Part shown: positions 25,315 through 35,666 of the stretch, piece by piece | Layout of the letters: each line of letters begins with the position of its first letter | Position numbering within the stretch: the stretch's first letter is position 1 | Origin: Antedon mediterranea | Lineage: Eukaryota > Echinodermata > Crinoidea > Comatulida > Antedonidae | Direction: 5' to 3' | Assembly (NCBI RefSeq): GCF_964355755.1 | Contig: NC_092676.1 | Span: 8,288,288-8,352,287 of the forward strand | Length of the DNA: 64,000 bases | Notes under the pieces: model-generated | The model's input: only the letters and a program-made list of their open reading frames with translations | Databases searched by the model: none | What the model was told of the DNA's origin: nothing | Program-made: the position numbers and the translations under genes

Positions 25315-26970
25315 CTGATAATTATTTAATTTCCCTTAGTTATGCATAGCAACAGTTACTATGGTAACTAAAAATGAGATATTCTTTAGATTTTGCATAT
25401 TTATCTCATACAAATTTAAATTTGTAGATTATTAGCAGGCATGCCTTATTTGCATTTTCAAATTACCGTTTCACAAGGTCATATTCGTAAGCACTTTCTT
25501 CTGTGATTATTTTTATTCATGAAAACCCCATATTTTATTTACAGCGGCCACCTCCCTTAACGGACGCACTTTGAAAAGCCTGTTTGTTCTTCCTATCTAA
25601 TTAGTGCATTTGGTGCTTACCGTAAGCAGCTGCGGGCACCTTTTTATACTAAAAATGAGATTTTTTGTAAGCGGCCAATCGAAAAATGTGATACTTATTG
25701 CATGGACCTATGAATTAGAGGTGCATGTTTATTGTATTTCTTTATATATTAGCTTTATTTTGAAGAGGTTTTAAAAACATTACTGTGAAGAGATGAGAAA
25801 ACTACACAGATTTTGACCGACCATTTTTCATATGATAAAAGTTTTTAAAATTTGTCTGAAAATGCTAAAAAATACTAAACCACCTGATTATAAATAATAA
25901 TAGGCCTACAATTAGCTGGAAAATTGAGACGCTCGTTTCGTTAAGAATATCGTATATAGCCATAATAAGTGATTTTGGCCCTTTATCGGCAGAACCTCCC
26001 GTAAGGGGTCACCGCCCGTAAGCGGCCACTTTTCCAGGTCCCGAGGGTGGCCACTTACGGGAGGTTCAACTGTATTTAAAAAAACAATTATCCTTAGTTA
26101 CGCATAGAAACAGGTTCTAAGATAACATAAATAATACATTTTGACATAACTTGACCCAACAAATGACCCTTTCACAAGGTCAGACATTTTCTGGGATTCA
26201 GTAGATAAGTAAATTTGGGAAGTTAGTAAAGCTATGTATTCAATTGTTTGTAGTCATGAAACCCCATATTAAAAATATTGTACTTAGTTACGTATAGAAA
26301 CAGTTGCTACAATACACTATAGGTAAAACGTTGATGTCATTTTACCTCAATATGTAAATTTTTTTTTTTTTCAGGAAACTCCATATTTAAATATCATTTG
26401 TTACATAAACAGGTTTAAGATAACACTAAACGCTTTTTTACCTTCATTCAGATTCGTCAAGACTTTCTTTCTGAGATTATTAGGATTCAGTATTTAAAGT
26501 AAATTTGGCAAAAAGTAGAAATGTAAAACTATGTAGAAAAAATGTTTTGTATTTATGAAAAACCCCTTATTTTTTTTAAATGTTCGCATAGAAACAGTTA
26601 CTATGGTAAAATGTTGACCTCAAAATGAATGAATTTACAAGGTCAAGTTTGTCATTAATGGAATGCAGTAGAAGTCAAATTGGGAAAAATTACAAATGCA
26701 ATCAATTCTTTGTATTTATAAAAACGCAATTTTTTACGTTTTTTTTTAAATTACTTTCCTTAGTTACACATAGAAATGGTTGCTAAGGTAACACTATAGG
26801 TAAAATATAAAAATTGTTGAGAATTGTTATGAACTATCTTGTAAATTTTGATCAAACATTAATAGTTGTAGTAAAGTGGGGACCTGTCCTGTTTTGCATT
26901 CTGACCCCTTTTGACCTCAAATGACCTATTTACAAGGTCAGATTTTTTGGGAGGTCTTTGTATCTCTTTA
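25315..26970. repeat. degenerate internal repeats with CATAGAAACAGTT core
   Basis: Variants of TTAGTTACGCATAGAAACAG followed by GCTAAGGTAACA recur near 25338, 26096, 26282, 26400, 26585 and 26760, each tending to be followed by an AATGACC-type and a CAAGGTCA motif. Spacing is irregular (about 120 to 760 bases). It looks like an old tandem expansion inside the nested element. Confidence 0.6.
25540..26074. mobile_element. pogo/Tigger-like non-autonomous fragment
   Basis: The right end, reverse-complemented, is TACAGTTGAACCTCCCGTAA followed by GTGGCCACC. The left end has the similar CAGCGGCCACCTCCCTTAA. Internal copies of CCCGTAAGCGGCCAC occur near 26005-26030. CAGTTGAACCTC termini next to TA are typical of pogo-type elements. 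No transposase is present. It lies inside the element at 23890-27766. Confidence 0.6.
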
Positions 26971-28559
26971 CACAAAATAGATTTAAAAATTTATAAAAAC
27001 CATTGACTCAATTATTTCCAAGTTTAACATTATTTTCCATCAACTAAATATTTCAATGCAAAATACTGTTTTTCTGGCAATTAATTGAAATAAACCTGGC
27101 AACACATTCTCCTATTTTATCTAAACTATTCGTATGACTCTAGTAGCATTATGACAAGCCATATATACATTTTATTATTGAATTAGCCATATTTAAATTG
27201 TGTTTCATGTGTTTTGTTTGTTGATATTTTCCTGGCAACACAAAACCTATGTACGAAATTTACCCCAGTGTTTTTTTCGTGATTATTGTTGACAAACCTA
27301 TTGACTATCAAATTAAAAAACCTCATTGATTTAAAAACACCACTTTGGAAGTTATAGGTACGTTTATGAGGTATACTTTTATAAAAAAAATATTTTTTAA
27401 AAACACCCCTTTTTAAAATAATGGTATCAACCAAACTCCATTTTGTAATTTATTTTTTTTCTACATTAAATGGAACTCAATACATGTTGTTTACACTGCT
27501 ATAAACAAAAACTGTATACTGTAAGTATTTTTGGTTAAAATAGTATACAAGTTTGTACTTTTTCACTATAGAAAATCTGTGAAAAATGGCAAAAACATCA
27601 AAATTTGGATAATTGACCGTTGTCATGGCAACGGAGGCTAAAAATTAAAATGAATGTTGTAGATATGCTTTTTATTGAAATGTCTATTCATGGTAAAAAT
27701 TTGAGAGAAATCCATTTTTTTACATCTGCCACCAAATCTTTGATTTTTACAGACAATGGCTCTTAATATCTGAGCCAAACATTCAGGAACATGTCCAACA
27801 TCAGCACCATCCAATGAACATACCTTGATTGCATTTCTTGTTTTATTTGACGGTGAATCATAGGACTGTTTTTTTGCTTTTTATATTGTTTTTTAATTGA
27901 GTATATTAAACATAATTTCATGGTTGAAAAAATGTCTCAAAAGTCATATTATTGTAGTAGAAATTCACAAAATTTACAGCATTCATTTCGAAAAGAAGAC
28001 CTCTCTACAGTTTGTTTGTTTGTTTTGTTTATTAATTCTTTTCCACACACATCAATATATATTTTACTTAAATATTCAGATTTAAAAAAAGTATGATGAG
28101 TGTGGAAGGTGACCAAATAAGTTGAAAACTTTAGGATATGGTCACCTTCGTTAATCAGTATTTAGTTTGGATACCCAGACAAGCACACGGGAGAAAAATT
28201 ATCACTTAAACAATAATTACAGATAAATATACGAAAATGATAAAACAAATGAAGCGTTCAAGTTAGAAACCATTAATTGTAACAGGAGTCGATCAGATTA
28301 CAGACCGACCGAGTTAAGTTGAACGCATCAAAAAATAATATTTAAAAACAAAATAAATAAATAAAATTAAGAAATATAGTAAAAAATTATAGAATATATT
28401 ATGTAAATCCAAATATAAATAATTTACAATTCATTTTAAACTCTTTAAATCCAATACAAAAAATATAAAAAGAAGGAAAGAGGAGACTACTCACCATACA
28501 CTGAGACCAAGAGGCTTTTATAATGATATTTAAATGATGAAAGAGAATGTTTATTTTTA

Positions 28560-29060
28560 GTCGCGTGGAAGCGACTCTATAGTTCACTATGTCGGTCGGT
28601 CGGTCTGTCGGTCTGTCGGTCCGGTATCACTATGCGTTTTATCGCTTTCTGACCTTATCTTGATATCAGTTTAATCTAGCTAGGTCAATTTTTCACAGTA
28701 TATTCCCTATGGCCAGGAATCGATGTGGTTATGTTTTCACGGTGCGCAATAAAAAATTACGCGGTCTACTCACGATTTAACGAAATCACGTTTGTAATCA
28801 TATCTTCACAACCATGAATCACAATTAAATAAAATTTGGTACTCGTAAATTTCAGGGCTTACATCATCATATGGCAATACAATTACGTGCGCATGCATGC
28901 GTACGCGCGCTTAACATTTTCAAAATTTATTTTCTATGAAATAAGACTACGTTTCAGGCAATTTTAAGCGTTTACAAAATTGCCATGAGTGCGCATATTT
29001 TTGCGCGCGCACTGTCAAACAAAGCCATAAAATGGCGGCGTGTGCATTTTTAACTCCCGA
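28560..29060. repeat. interspersed repeat with a (GGTC)n-like tract
   Basis: It starts CGCGTGGAAGCGACTCTATA and a tract of TCGGTCGG/TCTGTCGG units (28591-28623), then a less AT-rich body with GCGCATGCATGCGTACGCGC near 28892-28911. Composition differs sharply from the flanks. No frame is present. Family unknown; it lies within the LINE insertion interval, so it is a further nested insert. Confidence 0.5.
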
Positions 29061-29337
29061 GTCGTAAACATAAATTTTCTAAAGTAAGGCCTAAGATTAG
29101 TTTGTAAAATAATTGTCTAATTAAAGGAATAATAGTCAATACAAATAAAGTTTCTAGTTGTGAACACAAGCTCAGCTTGCCTACTCGTTTTCTTTGAATG
29201 TATAGGCGACTCCTCCATTTCGCCATTTCCCCGCTACAAATCGAAGTTTAAAGGCCCATTTACACTAGGGCGATAACGATCGACGATAAAAAGATAAATA
29301 TGCATTTTCCATACCTAAAACAAAAGATTTTAAAAAG

Positions 29338-29561
29338 TTTTCATCCTAGAACTATGGGATTATCATCTATGCTGTCTTTGATGAAAATAATATTTCCACA
29401 CGTCCAATCAAATGACGTCATGATTAGTAAGAGCAATAATATCGTTACAATACAACGATTTTATTGTTTTATTGATCATGACGTCATTTGATTGGACGTG
29501 TGGAAATATTATTTTCATCAAAGGCAGCATAGATGATAATCCTATAGTTCTAAGATGAAAA
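29338..29561. mobile_element. foldback MITE with 87-bp arms
   Basis: The left arm 29338-29424 and right arm 29475-29561 are inverted copies with only a few mismatches, around a 50-bp AT-rich centre. The inner arm ends carry ATGACGTCAT, itself a palindrome. It interrupts the LINE endonuclease frame. No protein is encoded. Confidence 0.85.
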
Positions 29562-30239
29562 GCTAGAAATGTTGGAATTAAAAGAGTTTAATGGGAGATC
29601 AGGGGGACGATAAATTACACTCAGTACTATATTTTGAGGTTTAGCATTTAATTCAACAAAAATAGATTCAGAGTTAGAGGAAATAATAGAACTGAGATCA
29701 TTACGTAACGTGTGTTGAAACCTCTGGTCCAAGTATATGGTTACACCGCCCCCATGTCTTTTACTTCTTGAAGATTGCAGTAAACCTATATCTAGAAATA
29801 TTATAAAAAGAAAAGTTGGTTTTGGTTTAGTTAAAAATAGTTTCTGTGAAACATAATGCTTTAAAAGTATGATTTATAGCACTTAAGAAATTATTAACGT
29901 CATTAAAATGTTTAACTAAACTACGTACATTCATATGAAATAAGCTAGTCATCTGACTAACTGTTTTTTAATTGGTATATTAAACATAATTTCATGGTTG
30001 AAAAAATGTCTCAAAAGTCATATTATTGTAGTAGAAATTCACAAAATTGACAGCATTCATTTCGAAAAGAAGCCCTCTCTACAGTTTGCAAAAGTACTCT
30101 CGAAAAGAAGCCCATCTCGAAAAGAAGCCCATCTCGAAAAGAAGCCCATCACGAAAACAAGCCCACCCAAGAGCACTAAAAAAAGAAGAAGCCCATGGGC
30201 TGCTTTTTGAGGTTTTACGGTATAGGCCTACATGTTGTA

Positions 30240-30690
30240 AAACCTTTTTAAATGTTATATACCTTTTTAAATGTTATATACCTTTTTAAATGTTATATAC
30301 CTTTTTAAATGTTATATACCTTTTTAAATGTTATATACCTTTTTAAATGTTATATACCGTACCTTTTAAAACGTTATATACCTTTTCAAATATTATATAC
30401 CTTTTTAAATGTTATATACCTTTTTAAATGTTATATACCTTTTTAAATGTTATATACCGTACCTTTTAAAACGTTATATACCTTTTTAAATGTTATATAC
30501 CGTACCTTTTAAAACGTTATATACCTTTTTAAATGTTATATACCTTTTTAAATGTTATATACCTTTTTAAATGTTATATACCTTTTTAAACGTTATATAC
30601 CTTTTAAAACGTTATATACCTTTTTAAATGTTATATACCTTTTTAAATGTTATATACCGTACCTTTTAAAACGTTATATACCTTTTCAAA
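30240..30690. repeat. 19-bp minisatellite, right part of a split array
   Basis: About 23 copies of TATACCTTTTTAAATGTTA. Some units are variants with TATACCGTACCTTTTAAAAC, and these variants recur at regular intervals, so a higher-order pattern is present. It is the continuation of the array at 23301-23428. Confidence 0.9.
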
Positions 30691-30693
30691 TAT

Positions 30694-32030
30694 TATATAC
30701 CTTTTAAACTAATTCATTGCATATTACTGTGTTATGCTCACTAGGGCTGGCATGAATTTATTTATTTATTTCTACTTTTAATACTTTTATTTATATCATC
30801 CTTATATTGAATAAAGACACTGTCAAACTGTATGAAGTATAACTGATAATAAAGTTTGGTTCTAGCTAGGACGCAACGCAAGGCTGTAAGCTGAGATGAC
30901 CAATGACAAGCGACAGTTCTTGTGTTGTGCTTACGTCTTTACGATTGCGTCCTAGTGGGAACCATGCTTAAATGATGGTAGTGTTGAATCTAACCCAAGT
31001 AACGTACTGTACATCATTAATACAACATCACAAATAATTGTTACTAGTTTTAAACCATTTAATACCATCTTGATAACTAACTTGGAAAAAGTCATTATTT
31101 GATATTAAAAAATAGGGATGTGATTTCTATGAATGGCTGTCAAATTTTGTGGAAAAGGGCTTCATTAATTTTGTATAGATTGTATAAACAGAAGTGAGTA
31201 TACAAACTTTGAATGCAAAATGATTTTCCTGTGTCTAGATTTAATCTGAAAGTATTGGAACAAAAAAAAATAATAACAATTACTGTATGACTTTGTACTG
31301 AACGTTTTATTTATTTTGAACTTATTTTATATTTATAATTTAAAAGAAACCCCATTTTCTGGGTTAAATAGAGAAGTGATTAAGACTAAAAAATACAAAA
31401 CTGGTTGGTAGGATGAACCTCAAAACTTTAATAAAAAGTATTAACAGAAGAAAGACGAATTCAATATAATAATAAAGTTGGAGGATTAATAAATATATGT
31501 TTATTTCTAATATGTAGTATTAGAAATAAACGAATTATCAATTATGCACATATCATAATGGCTTTGAAGAAGCAATGGTTGTTGTACAGGAAGTTCAAAA
31601 TACTCAAGTGGAACAGCATTGCCAGGTCAGCCAATAAACAACTCACAACAGTTACCGGAAAGATCAAATCAAAATTTAAGTCGAAGCTTGTTAATTTTTT
31701 ATGGAAATATATGTCAACATCATTATCAAAGCCATTATGTTATATGCATAATTGATAACAATGCACTTTATTATTTTGTTGTCACAACTTCAAATCGATA
31801 TATTGAATTCAGGCTGTTCGTCTTTTTCAGGGTCTTTCACACCTGAAAATAAATAAACCAGAGTAGGTGTGAAAGAGGCTTTAGATAATATGAGCTTTTT
31901 TAGGGAAATCTCCCAGATTTGTGTACTATTAGTTTAAATTGTAAATATCTTTTCAATTATTATTTTCTTAGTTTTTATGAACTTTCTTGTATATATTCCC
32001 ACCCCTTTAACAGCAGGCTGATTGCTTCCT
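30694..32030. repeat. 1.3-kb duplicated segment, copy B
   Basis: Collinear with 7376-8775 in the same orientation, including the MITE-like GACGCAACGCAAGGCTGTAA block, the TATTAGAAATAAA hairpin and the small open frame (here 31558-31755, MALKKQWLLYRKFK start). Both copies directly follow units of the 19-bp minisatellite, so the two features have moved or spread together. Confidence 0.8.
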
Positions 32031-32244
32031 GGACCCTCCGATCCTTACGGTTGACGTTTATAAGAAAAATGATAACTGTTTACTTCTTTTTTTTTTTTCA
32101 TTTCTGACTTGTTGCTTAATGTTGATTAGTTTTTTGATGTTTTTTATAATTGTTTGTACTCTACTCTTTTTTTTTTCCATTTTTCTCCTCAACGCCATTA
32201 ACTTACAACATGGCAAAGCTAAGTTTGGGGGTTGTATTGCGTTA

Positions 32245-32400
32245 AGGATTATCTTAACTGTGATTGAATGAATATTGGTCCCCTTTATGAATCGTTTGAC
32301 GGTGGATGATCTTAATTTTGGATGAATCTTTGGTCCTCTTTATGTTTTGTATGGTGTTGGGTCTTAACTTTGATTGGATGAATCTTTGATCACTTCCTTT
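32245..32400. repeat. degenerate tandem repeat of about 65 bp
   Basis: Three versions of a unit with TTGGATGAATCTTTGGTCC near its end follow one another (about 32255-32290, 32315-32345, 32360-32390). The surrounding 32.0-32.8 kb is T-rich and has no gene. Confidence 0.5.
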
Positions 32401-32819
32401 CAATCTTTTATAGACTTATAGTGACGTTCAACCTGTGTACTTTCTCTGAACAATGATTTTTTTTTTCTGCTGTTAATATTTAACTATGCGATTTTGCTTA
32501 ATACACACTTTTAAGTGTTACGCATTGTATAACATCATAATATAATACATAAAAATTGTATTTCTTCTGTTTTGTCTTACTATCGGATGTTCGTTTTATT
32601 TGGACCTCATTTTAAGCATTGCTTACAGTGCGGTGGGGTTTTCCCATTACGTAATCCTAATGTTTTATCAGCAACGTTATAGCACTAGGGTGTTCTTTTT
32701 TTTGTTTTTGGTAGAAATATGTTTTATGAATTTCTTACAAGATTAAACTAGCGTTGGTAAATGATGAACTGGATCTAGTTTAGGTGCGATAATGATGTCA
32801 GTTTAGGGTGACCCTTACC

Positions 32820-33235
32820 AAAGCTGAATGCCTTTGCTTACTAGCATTCGAATGCTACTCCTGGAATGCTATTATTGGCATTCGAAGGGCTATACTTAGC
32901 ATTCGAATACTAGTGGTATATAAGTATTCAATGATTGAATTTAGCCTTCGAATGCTTCTTAGCATTCGCTAAGCCTTCGCTAAGCCTTCCAGGGAGCCGA
33001 ATTATTTAAATGAGCTTAAGCATGCGAATGATAGCACTAGCATTCGAATGCTAGTGGGTGAATGCTACACTAGCATTCGAATGCTAGTGGGTGAATGCTA
33101 CACTAGCATTCGAATGCTAGTGGGTGAATGCTACACTAGCATTCGAATACTAGTGGGTGAATGCTACACTAGCATTCGAATGCTAGTGGGTGAATGCTAC
33201 ACTAATACTATGCAAACTAGTGAGAAAATTAAATG
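32820..33235. repeat. 33-bp minisatellite with a perfect 18-bp palindrome in each unit
   Basis: From about 33037 to 33200 five units of 33 bp repeat the palindrome CTAGCATTCGAATGCTAG plus TGGGTGAATGCTACA. Upstream (32830-33036) lie degenerate, irregular forms of GCATTCGAATGC and TAGCATTCG. The open frame with a repeated LVGECYTSIRM is a by-product of the 33-bp period and not a gene. Confidence 0.9.
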
Positions 33236-33239
33236 TTAG

Positions 33240-35660
33240 CAGGGAAATGCTACATAGCATTACGCTACAGTATTGTAATAGGAATTCATGATTGCAACAA
33301 AACAAGTTAAAACTCTCATCAGACTACTGTACAGTATGTTATGATGTTAAACTAGGACCTAAAATAATAGGCAATTCAACACAATATTCGGGAAAAAAGT
33401 ACAACCCCTTTTTACTTTAATTGTTTTGATATATTAATAAGATGCTTCATTTATCATCTAATGGGGTAAGGACGTTACCTCGCTGAGGTCTTATGTCCCA
33501 CATACCCTACCGTGTTTAATTAATTGTTTAGTACATCTATTCAAACTTTTATTTATTTTTTATTTGTTGTTCAAGCAACTCGCTTCTACTTTGGCATTAT
33601 TCTCCGAGAATCAGTCTGAAAGATAACAAAAATCAAGACAATTATTTGCAAAGGAGACTTGTTTCTTTATGTACAGTCAGTATATAGCAGATAAAACTGA
33701 ATTATGCACTATTAGTCTAGTCTGTAGGAGGACTATTAATTTATTTAATATTTACCCTTTGAAATAAATACTTGTTGTGTTACTGTTTGTATTCATTTCA
33801 AATGTTGGAATTAGGAAATAATCTGCCATGGCATAAAAAATGCCTCCACCATCCCATGGTCTTACATGGGTCTTATAATAAAATAAATGATGCCAGAGTG
33901 AAAACTGCTTTTATTTAAAAGTGCTTTTATATAGTTTAGTTAGCCCTCCTCTTTGATCAGTGATACAATGTGGTAGCTAGATTATAATATAACTAGCCGA
34001 TGTACGTATTAATGAGGAACAGTGATCGAGGGCTTAACACTAACAGTCACAAAACAACAATTATTTTTGTTTTACGTTTGAAAGTCTCCATCTTAAACCC
34101 ATTTTATAAATCCCAAATTTATCCAAAGATTATTTTATTTTTGTTTAAATTTGTGTTTGTTTTATATAAGCTTAGATATTAAATTTTAAAATGTCTTAAA
34201 TATAAATGTATAAGGATAGGCCTACTATTACCGATCGACTAACTAGAGTTCAAATAATGCATCGCTTGTGATTGGTCAAATACTTTATTTTTATTTATAT
34301 TCTTTTACTTTACTTGGCTTTCTGTGAATATGTCATGTATATGGTTTTACTCTGCTCTTATGTTATTATTGCGATTAAATATTCTTCCCTATATTGAAAT
34401 AAATGAAAAAACGCCTGTTCTATCAAAACCTCAACCAATGCTCATGGCTGTTAGTAGGACTCCAAACCTTCAGTATAACGTATTAACAGAAAACAAAACA
34501 TGTTTAATTCAAAAGGATAATGATTAATAATGTAAGTTGTGATGCAGGAAGATAATATAACACGTGCATTTCTAATATTGTGTGATAAATCGGGAAGTTT
34601 TGCAAAATATCTTTTTACAAATACTATTGGTGGCGCACTGTCACATTGCATTGATACTGTTTGACTGGCAATCGTGTAAATTTGCATATAAGGTGAAGCA
34701 TATAATGAATTGGTTTCGGCAGATGATTAGTTGTTGTCGTTTCTTTCTTTAAGATGTGATTTTTTGCCAATACTTTAATTAAGGTGATATATTGTATACG
34801 TTCTAATAATATGAAAGTTGTAACAATGTATTTATTACAACGAATGAAAGTTGTTATTGTTGTTGTTGTTTATTGTTCATTATTTTGTAACAGTACCGTT
34901 CGATCATGGAGGTATATCTCAATGTTTCGATAATTTCTCTTATTCTGCTTTATGACTACAAACGTAATAAGTTGTGATTATCAATGCATTTTTACTCTTT
35001 TTAATACAGCTTTGCCCTATTGTCCTTGTTGAAGGTAATACATGAATTTGGTGTTATGGATCCAGGTATTAAAGTCCCATTCCCTACGTTTTTTTATCTA
35101 ATCTAACTACATTTAATGTAAAAATAAATACTATATGGTCATATTGAGATAACAATTTTTGTCTTTAAACGGTTAAAAATGTGAAAAATAACTCAATTCT
35201 AATAATTTAAATCCCAACATGCATTGCTCAGGATTGATATTTTCTTCTTTTTTTCTGTATCTCACCCACTTTTCGATCGATTGTTAAGCCAAAACAAATG
35301 GAAAACTCCTAACCTTTCAGCGAAAATATCGGGTTTTCCCCAATTTGTATCAACAGGTTGTGGCAAAAACAGAAAGACAAAAATTCAGCAACTATATACA
35401 ACATCAGGCTAGGACTATAGCTAGCGTACGATGTTCGTACGTTACCGATGTTTACCAGCTAGGCCTACAAAACTAAGCCTAGCTAGACTAGGCCTAAAGA
35501 CCATCCACGAGAGGACATTCACCGTGAACTAGGTAGCGCATTATTGTATCTCTCTTTTATCATAACCAAATTGTAGAGAATGGGTTTTTATGTTTGAACT
35601 TAGTTATAATGTTATTCTTTATATCACTATAGTATAATCAATAGTTACTGACCATGTTAT
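33240..35660. other. non-coding interval
   Basis: No gene is seen on either strand. Short open frames (34000-34182, 34324-34527, 35224-35412) have no recognisable domain. A short GTT microsatellite is at 34855-34870 and a CTAGGCCTA-rich stretch at 35440-35500. Confidence 0.5.
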
Positions 35661-35666
35661 AGTAAA

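Larger units (their letters stand above)
23890..27766. mobile_element. nested TTAA-flanked element with long degenerate inverted repeats
   Basis: TTAA at 23890-23893 and 27763-27766 flanks inward-facing GAGCCATTGTCTGTAA termini. The similarity of the two arms continues, with gaps, for about 500 bases (ATGGATTTCT, CATGGCAACGG, ATACCATT-TTTAAAAAGGGGTG in the same order in both). TTAA suggests a piggyBac-like mechanism. The interior is non-coding: a CCACCC-rich stretch near 24.75-25.0 kb, a pogo-like fragment, and degenerate repeats at 25.3-27.0 kb. It interrupts the HIRAN-like frame exactly at TTAA. Confidence 0.7.
23663..27865 (-). pseudogene. HIRAN-like domain fragment carried by the composite element, split by an insertion
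   Basis: Reverse strand, in two pieces: 27865-27763 and 23893-23664. The first follows an AACAG acceptor-like site and reads SYDSPSNKTRNAIKVCSLDG, then ADVGHVPECLAQIL. The second continues, after one in-frame TAG at 23867-23869, with VVVQLKAQITG and, further on, VEIPCRFYIFANEVDKKKIQ, ending at TAA after FGRQ. The order NAIKV, G-VGHVP, LA-IL, Q-ITG, P-RFYIF-KE-like end matches the HIRAN domain as found in HLTF, a single-stranded DNA 3'-end-binding module. Removing the nested element and one TTAA joins both pieces in frame. The copy at 61.2 kb encodes the same C-terminus. Assignment is by eye. Confidence 0.55.
28015..29961 (-). pseudogene. LINE remnant: N-terminal endonuclease region and AAAC tail
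   Basis: Reading the reverse strand from 29961, an interrupted frame gives FHMNVRSLVKHFNDVNNFLS, then SSRSKRHGGGVTIYLDQRF, and ESIFVELNAKPQNIVLSVIY followed by RPPD. This order (NVRSL, GGGV-IYL, ESIFVE, YRPP) is the first half of a LINE APE-type endonuclease. The element is then broken by a foldback element, and the reverse transcriptase is missing. The low-coordinate end at about 28011-28030 reads, on the reverse strand, as an AAACAAACAAAC tail, the expected 3' end. It is inserted in the composite element with a 127-bp target duplication. Confidence 0.75.
27887..30088. repeat. pair of 127-bp direct repeats flanking a LINE insertion
   Basis: 27887-28014 and 29962-30088 are nearly identical, running from TGTTTTTTAATTG to CTCTCTACAGTTTG. 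They bracket the LINE remnant and belong to the host element, so the second copy is most simply a very long target-site duplication made when the LINE inserted. Confidence 0.8.
23429..30220. mobile_element. composite TA-flanked element with CCGTAAAACCTC termini
   Basis: The left end CCGTAAAACCTCGAAAAG and the right end, reverse-complemented CCGTAAAACCTCAAAAAG, form an inverted repeat of about 25 bp, each followed outward by TA. TA target duplication and this terminal type fit the Tc1/mariner-pogo group, but no transposase is present. Subterminal repeats of a GAAGCCC-containing unit occur at both ends (four 18-bp copies at about 30095-30165). After removing a TTAA-flanked element (23890-27766) and a LINE with its target duplication (28015-30088), about 845 bp remain, holding the HIRAN-like coding segment. 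A related, decayed copy is at 61072-61528. Confidence 0.75.

Noticed and set aside
33048-33239. Protein-like repeat LVGECYTSIRM
   Set aside because: The 33-bp period is a multiple of three, so any frame without stops repeats; the palindrome explains the array.
35224-35412. 62-codon frame and similar short frames at 34000-34182 and 34324-34527
   Set aside because: No known motifs or splice context; length expected by chance.
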